Shown in pieces: positions 57,047 to 64,000 of a DNA stretch of 64,000 nt. Under the pieces are notes generated by a model that saw only the letters and a program-made list of their open reading frames with translations, was not told the origin of the DNA and did not search any database. The DNA comes from Prostheceraeus crozeri. Taxonomy: Eukaryota > Platyhelminthes > Polycladida > Euryleptidae. The stretch covers positions 1-64,000 of the forward strand of contig CAJQUW010001462.1 of the NCBI GenBank assembly GCA_907163375.1, read 5' to 3'. The position numbers and the translations under genes are program-made. Position 1 is the stretch's first letter, and every line of letters begins with the position of its first letter.

Positions 57047-58148
57047 ATCCGGCAGCCAGAACGAGTTTCTACAGGGAACGAAGACGAATATGAGACTCAG
57101 AATTATATGCACCCTATGCCTACTGCGAGTCTGCACGTCTGCCGAGTTGTACCTGGTTCCACTTCCTGTCAGACAATATTAAAGAAAGTTAATCCAATTG
57201 GAAGCAGAGTGCAGGTTTTGGTTCACTCTTGAAGTCCGAAACGTGTATGTATGATTGGAAATGACCTGAAGACATATCATGCCGAACATTATGCTGTTAC
57301 GCTTAGAAGTTTTCAGTCAATGTGAGAAAACATAAAACATCTCATCGTAACCGAAGACTTCAATCTGCGTCCCATTGGATTTACATGTCTTTGCCTTTGA
57401 TCCTATCTGACAAGAAGCAGAACCAGGTAGAACTCGGCAGACGTGCAGATTCACAGTAGCCATAGAGTCTACACACAGAATTAGATTCTTCTGCGCGCGC
57501 TTCGGTTTCCTAGAAAGGGAGATTTGTATGTAGCTTTATTATCGAAATGGCACTTCACAGAATTAGACAACTTGCTCCTTCTCGAATGGATAATTCGTGT
57601 ATCGCTTGCTATTGGAAATGGCAAACAATGAGCTGTCAGCAGAGGACACCAGAGCCAGTGAGAGATGCGTGCGTACTGTGATATCACTTCCCACACACCA
57701 AAACACACATCCATGCCTGGCTTCGATTCACTGTATGCACTATACAGTGAGAAATGCCGAGGAGATGATATGAAATCATCAAGTGAACTAATTTTCGTAC
57801 GCCTGCAATTTTTTTAATAATGATCGGAAGGGCCAACATTATGGAGAAAACTTGTGCGCAATGATCTGAATTCTTCGAATCTGAATGAATTTTGACAATC
57901 GAAGCACTTTGCTGGAACTCACATTGATCCGCAAACGACGCACGACTTTTTTCCTATATCTGTAAGGTATTAGGAATTCCTTTTTGCCCATTTAATAGGC
58001 TCCTCGATGTGCCTTCAATTTCGTATTAATCACACTTCTAGCAATCGAAGCAGATAAACAAAATATTTAATTCTATGGGTCTACATCATTTTGTGAAAGT
58101 CTCATTTTCGGCATGGTTTCCTGCAGAAACTCGTTCTGGCTGCCGGAC
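57047..58148. mobile_element. Foldback element copy D with internal repeat
   Basis: The start TCCGGCAGCCAGAACGAG and end CTCGTTCTGGCTGCCGGAC define a 1,102-bp copy, more diverged than copies A and C. Its right half contains the repeat shared with 24655-24900 (GCGCAATGATCTGAATTCTT, CGCACGACTTTTTTCC). So that repeat is either part of a longer version of this family or a nested insertion. Confidence 0.75.
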
Positions 58149-58274
58149 TATGACCGCTAAATTTAACTTCTAGCTTCAACATTAAAGTGTTTCAGCATAC
58201 ACTTCACGGTTAGTTTAGAGAATAAACCGCCAAGATGTTGTACTTAACAGAAGCCAATCACGGATAGGCTGTCC

Positions 58275-59103
58275 CATAGAGTAGGATAGAGTGGTAACTC
58301 CGCATTTATTAAATCCCCAATGTATATACACTTTCGATTTTATTAAATGAACTCAAGGTAGATACAGGTGGTATTGTTACCAAATGTGAGATATCCAAAT
58401 TTTTGCAGTTTTGCAGAAACTACAACGGAATTGAGTGATCATGATTGTAATGCAGAGTGAATGACGGTATTTCACAGATTCTAATGACTGCCTTGGAGAT
58501 TTAATGTTTGCTAAGTTAGCAATTCGATGGTTCCTATTACTTTCATGCTCAACCTCAAGAGTATTTTCTTAAGCGTAATCATATCACAGGCAACCTGTCA
58601 CTGGCAGAAAATCACATAATCAAAGACAATGATTTCATGTAACTTTGAAAGATGTAAATGGATCCACAACAATATTCAGATTCTAGAAATGAAACATGAA
58701 TTCGGTGAATCATAAAATCATACCGGTGAAAATTGAATTAAAAACTTGACATTTCAGCCAAGAAGCTACGAATAATATCGCGACATTTTCATGAAAACTT
58801 TCATTATAATACGGATCATGAAATTCCCTTGATAATCCGCTTAATTTTCCGCTTAGTTAGGATGCTTATTAGCAAATAGTCATTCCTTTTGATATCCAAC
58901 TTGTTTCATACTACTTAAATAGGAGCGTCATCTCGGTAGTATATAAATTGGCAAATTTTGACTTTTTTCAAAAATGCTCAAATGATTTTTTGGACCACGG
59001 GATCGTTGTTCTCCGAAAAAACTGAATCTTGCCATATAGAAATTTTCACTGTATACATATGCTTTTTTGAGTCGACACTCTACCTATATCTCCCTACTCT
59101 ATG
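58275..59103. mobile_element. MITE A (CATAGAGTAGG ends), perfect 8-bp duplication
   Basis: The element starts CATAGAGTAGGATAGAG and ends CTCCCTACTCTATG. GGCTGTCC flanks it on both sides (58267-58274 and 59104-59111), an 8-bp duplication typical of hAT-type MITEs. It is 829 bp long. It matches MITE B (59498-61046) along its length, for example CATTTATTAAATC at the left and TTTTGAGTCG near the right end. No protein is encoded. Confidence 0.9.
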
Positions 59104-59173
59104 GGCTGTCCTAAAGTTAGTGCACACTAACAAAGGCGCTGGAAATCCCTCTGTACGGACCTCAATAGGTGAG

Positions 59174-59491
59174 GGCTGGTTCACATTGAAAACCGCTTTA
59201 CCGCTCACCGCTTCACCCTCAAATTTCAGTTGGCCGTCGAGATACAGAGTAGGGACATTCAATGACGTTTTCGTCACGTGCTATCAGTGAAAGCGACTGA
59301 TAAAGCGGTGATATCGATCAATGATATCTTCCCTAAAGATCGTCACCGCTTTCGTCTAATGTAAACATAGGCGCGGCAAATTTTCACCGTTCAACTTGGC
59401 GGCAAATAGATTGACAGCAGGTAAGAGTGACGTCATGAAAAATGGGTTAAACGACGTACCGTTGCGGTGAACGGCATCAATGTGAATCCGT
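59174..59491. mobile_element. Small MITE with GGTTCACATTGA ends
   Basis: The left end GGCTGGTTCACATTGAAAAC is mirrored by the right end GGCATCAATGTGAATCCGTC. Subterminal CCGCTTTACCGCTCACCGC is mirrored by GCGGTGA motifs. About 318 bp, no ORF of interest. It ends directly at the left duplication of MITE B. Confidence 0.65.
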
Positions 59492-59497
59492 CTTTAG

Positions 59498-61046
59498 CAT
59501 AGGTATTTTAGGTAGAGTAGTAACTCATCATTTATTAAATCTCCAAAGTGTGTGCAGTTTCGATTTCATTAAATGAACTTGAGTCGAGACACAGTACCAC
59601 CTGTGAGACGTGCAAATTTCCATTTTTTTTTGGGAAATTGACTCAAATCTGACTATATTCAGAAGCTGATAGCAGTACAGAATATTCCACAAACACTCCA
59701 TGTCATGTCAACTTGGAGAGGCAATATAGGTCGTTAAGTTAGCCATTCGATGGGTCACCATCAGTAAAAGCTCAGCTTTATTATAATAAGATTATTTTCT
59801 TTAGCGTGATCATATCACAAACTGCTACTGAAAGAGAAAAACATCATAATCAAGGAAGAACATCAATAAAAGATATTAATGGGTGCATATTGCTCACCTT
59901 GTCGCTCACCTTGTCGACCCTTGTCCCGCGTATCCCAGGGTAGGTCCAGTCCTCTTTTTCCATTCCTTCCGGTTGTGGACCAGGGAGGCATTCACTCCTT
60001 TTGCCTTCATGTCGGCGGTTACTGTCGCTGTCCAGGTCTTCTTCGGGCGGCCTCTACCTCTTCTTCCTTCCACTAGGAGTCGTGATGCTTTCTTAAGGGG
60101 ATGGCTCTCTCCGCGACGCTGCACATGACCAAACCATGACAGCCTTCTTGCTCTTGCCACTTCTTGAATAGGGGCTATCTCCACATCAGATCTTATTTCT
60201 TCATTAGTCTTCCGGTTCAAGCGTGTGTAACCCTGCATCCACCTTAGCATCCGCATCTCCGCCACGTGCAGCTTCTGCTCATCTGTCTTGAGAGGGGCCC
60301 AGCACTCAGAACCATAAAGGATTGCTGGCCTGATCATAGAGGAGTTTACTTTGCTCTTTATCTTCAGTGGCATCCTTCTGTCACATAGCACTGGAGTCAG
60401 TCTCTTCCATGTGTTCCAGCCGCAACGTACTCGATGTGCAACATCACCTGCACTGGTCACCTCAGTATTGACCATGGACCCCAGATATTTAAAGCAGTCC
60501 ACACTCTTCACCGGCTGACTCTGAATCTCCGTAGTTGTTCTTCTTGGGTCGGACGACAGATATTCGGTCTTGGAATGGCTTACCCTCAGGCCCTTGCTCT
60601 CAAATGGGTGCATATTACTACTCATATTCAAGAAATGACGCCTTGTGGAGCATAAAATCGTACCGCTGAAAATTGAATTAAAAACATGATATCTCAGCTA
60701 AGAAGCACAATGAGATCTCAACTTTTCCTTGAATACTTGCAGGGACTTGCATTATAATGCAGATCATGATTTCCTAGATCATCAGCTTGATTTCCGCTAA
60801 ATTAAGATGCTTGTTAGCGAATATTGCTTCCTTTTGATAGCCAACTTGTATCATACTACTCATAAAGAGGCTTCATGTCGGTAATACATAAATTTACAAA
60901 AATTTAGCTTTTTAAAAACTGCTCAAATAATGTTATGGAGCACAGGAACGCAATCTCCTCAAAAACTGAATCATTTGACATAAAATTTTCACTGTATGCA
61001 AACACTTTTTTGAGTCGTCGCTCTACCTATGTATACTTACTCTATG
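59498..61046. mobile_element. MITE B, split by a LINE insertion
   Basis: The left end is CATAGGTATTTTAGGTAGAG and the right end CGCTCTACCTATG..CTCTATG. The flanks GTCTTTAG and GCCTTCAG match at six of eight bases and may be a decayed 8-bp duplication. Without the LINE insert it is about 824 bp, the same size as MITE A. It ends 135 bp before exon 3 of the modular gene. Confidence 0.8.
59892..60602 (-). mobile_element. 5'-truncated RTE LINE with 14-bp target duplication
   Basis: AATGGGTGCATATT flanks the insert on both sides (59878-59891 and 60603-60616). On the minus strand the insert encodes about 230 residues of the reverse-transcriptase C-terminus: VDCFKYLGSMV, MIRPAILYGSECW, EMRMLRWMQGYTRLNR, RRLSWFGHVQRR and GRGRPKKTW. 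The 3' tail has two GACAAGGTGAGC units. The frame is unbroken, which with the exact duplication suggests a fairly recent insertion. Confidence 0.93.
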
Positions 61047-61181
61047 GCCTTCAGTGATGCTGTTAGAGATTTGTTTGACTAGCAGTGCTTTCGTGCGGTT
61101 GCCCCTGTTTGCCCCTTCAGTATCATTCAACAATCCTTCAAGAAATTCTTCATCTCCTATGCTGCTTTCTTCTCCTTGTAG

Positions 61182-61529
61182 CTGCTCGGATTCGACGTTT
61201 CCGACCATCATGCTGTATTAACCTTCTCGGAAAGCGGACGTGCTTATCTCCAACCACAAGTTGACCGTCAGCTCATCGATGATCACATCAGTGAAATGAA
61301 GTTCCAAATGACCATTCATAGGACGAAAAAAGTCGGAAATCTGCCGATTAAAGTAGACCTGGGTGGTTGGATGCAAGATAATGTCAATTTCCTAGGTCAA
61401 ATCAAGGTTATGGACGATGGTCACCTCTTCCTGTTGCCGCTGACTGGACGAGGAACTGCGGCGTTGGAAGGCAAGAGACGAGATGCTCATTCTGGGTTTT
61501 GTACCGGCGGAGCGTGTGCCAGCTTCCAG
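61182..61529 (+). CDS. Unknown modular protein, exon 3
   Basis: A strong acceptor (GCTTTCTTCTCCTTGTAG, AG at 61180-61181) and the donor CAG|GTGAGA (GT at 61530) bound 348 nt, 116 codons, phase 0. The protein runs LLGFDVSDHHAVLTFSESG ... DLGGWMQDNVNFLGQI ... PLTGRGTAALEGK ... HSGFCTGGACASFQ. It aligns along its whole length with the last 115 residues of exon 1, and the splice donor falls at the identical residue. So the gene repeats this module and probably continues beyond the window. No known domain is recognised. Confidence 0.75.
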
Positions 61530-62149
61530 GTGAGAGAACGGTTGATTCGTGGGGGATCATATTAAGATAAGATAAATTCATTCCACCAAGTAATTTTCAG
61601 AAAAGCAGGTCATGGCCACCAGCGGTAGCTCTTACGGACGACCGTAGATATGAGTTCTCACATCACAGTAGCACAATTAAAGTACATTCATTAAACGCTT
61701 TTGTAGGCAAAAATTGACGGAGCCAAAACACACGACAAAGACAATTTATTCCAAATTTTGTTTGCAAGCACGAAAGAAAACGGAAGTTTTCAAACAATTT
61801 TTTTGGAAAATGTGAGGACCTAATTGAAGAGGATTACTGGTAAAATTACGTGTACAATGACTACCTCATTGTACACGACATCACGAAATGCTACATCTTT
61901 TACGTCAAGAAAAATGTCCTTGTACGCGTTCAAGTCGATCGATGTCACTCACGGTTTAAATATGGATTTAATATTTGAGTATTTGCCTCAAGAACTGGAC
62001 GAACAAAGGTTATAGCTGTGGTTCAGCAAATCGACATCGTATGATGTAAAGTATCAGAAGGCAGTAGGCACGAGAGTAGGCTTTGCTAGAGATTCTATCA
62101 CAATGAATCCTTGACAGAAATAACAGATCTTAAAGTAACATGATTCAAG

Positions 62150-62687
62150 GTGTAAGGAATGCTTTGAGCGAATCTTCTGCCAGTTCTTCATAACTGAGCC
62201 GAAACGAATTCCGATTGATGAAGACGAGTTTGTTCAATCCGGCAACCGTGAGGAAATGGCTCAATTAGACATATCTGCAGTTGGAGTTTGGGGATGACTT
62301 GAAAAAACTTACTTTGGTGTCAGAATGACCAATCCTAACTTGTCAACTTATAAAAATAAACAACTAAAACAGGTATTTAAACAATTCGAAGAAGAGAAGA
62401 AACGCAAGTATGAGGAACGTATTTTGCATATTGAGAAGAGCTTCGTCCCTTTGATATTTGCCACTACAGGAGCCGTTGGACCGAGTGTCCTGTCTTGGAA
62501 ATATGAGAAGAGAAATGAGAAGTATGCGGAGGTGATGAGACACATCAGGAGAAAAATTAACTTTGCGTTGATCAATGGTGTTTTGATTTCTTTGCTCGGT
62601 GACAAAGGTGGAGAACAGTTGGAAACACCCCTTTCTGAAATTTCTTTTAACCTTCCACCTATATGTGTAACTTCTATATATGTGTAA
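62150..62687 (+). mobile_element. Retroelement protein fragment (nuclease-like C-terminus)
   Basis: Plus-strand text from about 62210 reads REEMAQLDISAVGVWG, then (after a stop near 62296) YFGVRMTNPN and KQLKQVFKQFEEEKKRKYEE. It ends with FVPLIFATTGAVGPSVLSW and YAEVMRHIRRKINFALINGV. I recall this combination from the C-terminal end of reverse-transcriptase-bearing elements of marine invertebrates. The D ... (D/G)VR(V/M)xxP pattern resembles a PD-(D/E)XK nuclease. It is broken by one or more stops. A family name cannot be fixed from here. Confidence 0.5.
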
Positions 62688-62893
62688 GGATTGCCTTCAA
62701 CTAATCTTCTGTCAGATCTTCAGAGACTAGTGTCTACCAGTGGGTTCCTGGCCAAAATGATCCTGAAACTCAGCTGTCGAGTTGGACAGAATTCTCATTT
62801 GCAAGGCAACAATTAGAGACGAATATCTGTATGCAATTTAGCAATGAGTAGACATTAAATAGCTCAACAGATTTTCTTAACATAGGAACAGAA

Positions 62894-63100
62894 TCAGCAC
62901 TGAGTCACTCTCATAAACTGGATTCTCCATTTCCGTCCTTTTCCAAGTTGGACGGAATCAGATGGTCGGATAGTGCGCCTCCACTTCTGCTGATCGTAGA
63001 TCATTGCTGGAATTAGGTCCTGAACTCGGAGGTTATCCGACACGACGTCAGGCCATGTTGGCTGTTTTTCTAGTTCTCCGCGCCAGTACCATAACAAGCC
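62894..63100 (-). mobile_element. Possible LINE 3' coding scrap
   Basis: The minus-strand 67-codon ORF has QPTWPDVVSDNLRVQDL and DQQKWRRTIRPSDS, resembling the end of RTE-type reverse transcriptases (TW..VV..DLR ... DR..WR). It is short and isolated, so the call is weak. Confidence 0.35.
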
Positions 63101-63299
63101 TTGCTTTACGGAAATCAGAAATCGAATGCGATCATAGCACTAGGAAGATGGGTATCCTAGACATTGGGAAACTCATGTTGACGGCGATGATGACTATCGC
63201 ATGTGACGTTACGAATTGCGCGCGTGGATCTACCTTGCAAATCAGGCTTTCAACAGGCCATCCGCTGTTCGATGCCTGCAGAATAAATTTACTTTGTAT

Positions 63300-63984
63300 C
63301 AGGGATGCGACTCCGACTACAGTGGTTGATAGGACTCCGACTCCAACTCCGGGTGGCAGCCTAGTTTTTTTAAAAAAACTGGTGACCTACATCATAGATC
63401 ATCTTAGGCTTGCCTGAACCTATTTTTAGTGATCATTGCTGTATCAATTATCAATCATTTTTGATGAAAATTTATCAATGTCGCTTTAAGTTGGATGCAT
63501 ACGACTCGGCTCCTCCCATCTTGCTGATGCGTGCTTCACACGGTTTTTCTCCAGTCTCTACCAGGCAGGAAAATCCCATCCTTCTTCAAAAAATATGAGT
63601 TCACTTTCAATTCTAATATGCGCTTTGGAGGAGACATCACACACGATTCACGTGAAGGCAAGAGGTAATGCTCTCAAACAAACTAGTATTTAATTTTTGT
63701 CTCTGATGTGACCTTTGGTGCCTAGGTGTGATCGAGGCTGGGAAGGCTGGTCCTCTCTACTAAATCACCGAGTGAAAAGACAATCCTCTTTTTCACTATC
63801 ACGGTTCATTCCCTCAACTATTACAAGCTTTGCATGCACTGCTGCCTCTGTACTTTTGTTTGACGGAGAAAGTTGACATCAAGACAATGACAGCTATGCA
63901 CGGGGATAGATCATTTGTTTGTATTATATTTCGGTCTAGTTATAGTCCGCAGTCCTATCATGGTACTCCGACTGCGCATCCCTA
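63300..63984 (-). mobile_element. Second BED-finger hAT derivative, 8-bp duplication
   Basis: The left end CAGGGATGCGACTCCGAC and right end GACTGCGCATCCCT(A) match the element at 23630-24125. CTTTGTAT flanks it on both sides (63292-63299 and 63985-63992). On the minus strand it contains the SYFLKKDGDFPAW-equivalent and a degraded BED finger (the His/Cys pairs are partly lost). It is 685 bp, in the opposite orientation to the first copy. Confidence 0.85.
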
Positions 63985-64000
63985 CTTTGTATTATTCGAT

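Noticed and set aside
63004..63417. 137-codon plus-strand ORF
   Set aside because: It is antisense to a LINE scrap and enters the BED-hAT element's terminal repeats. No coherent domain.

Overview
This window is animal nuclear DNA, AT-rich and crowded with mobile elements. It carries a cilia gene (CCDC113), phase-0 GT-AG exons, LINE, Penelope, hAT and Tc1 remnants and a Polinton/Maverick-type element. A ciliated, probably marine, invertebrate fits best. I cannot name the species.

Region 1 (about 0.9-18.9 kb) is an endogenous Polinton, the virus-like self-replicating transposon family. On the plus strand come decayed ORFs (1.86-3.9 kb), a packaging ATPase (3.99-4.64), a conserved protein of unknown role (4.75-5.35), a DDE integrase with chromodomain (5.4-6.6), a minor capsid protein (6.64-8.23), a small basic virion-type protein (8.27-8.72), the major capsid protein (8.73-11.80) and an adenain-like protease (11.80-12.26). 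An intact Tc1 transposon sits inside the capsid gene with a TA duplication. On the minus strand lie a TATA-binding-protein-like gene (12.39-12.96), a PC4-like gene (12.76-13.38) and a protein-primed DNA polymerase B (13.56-17.01). The left-hand genes carry many frameshifts; the minus-strand genes are almost intact (one in-frame stop in the polymerase). Two divergent small ORFs with TATA boxes (17.9-18.8 kb) may be accessory genes. I could not find the terminal inverted repeats, so the borders are open.

Region 2 (19-32.3 kb) has no convincing host gene. It holds a 36-bp minisatellite, a LINE tail, a small BED-finger hAT derivative with perfect 8-bp target duplications, large palindromes, a GGGGCAC-rich DNA element and a Penelope endonuclease remnant.

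Region 3 (32.3-64 kb) is host territory. CCDC113 (minus) is single-exon and head-to-head with a plus-strand gene of unknown family. Three exons of that gene are visible (33802-34281, 53023-53469, 61182-61529), all phase 0 and built from a repeated module ending in a Gly/Cys-rich block. Its introns of about 18.7 and 7.7 kb contain foldback elements, a LINE lacking its reverse-transcriptase core, a hAT transposon, two hAT-type MITEs (one split by an RTE LINE) and an inverted tRNA-like SINE pair.

The most notable point is a Polinton that seems to carry its own TBP-like and PC4-like transcription factors, together with recurrent TATATAAG boxes about 60-90 bp upstream of several ORFs.
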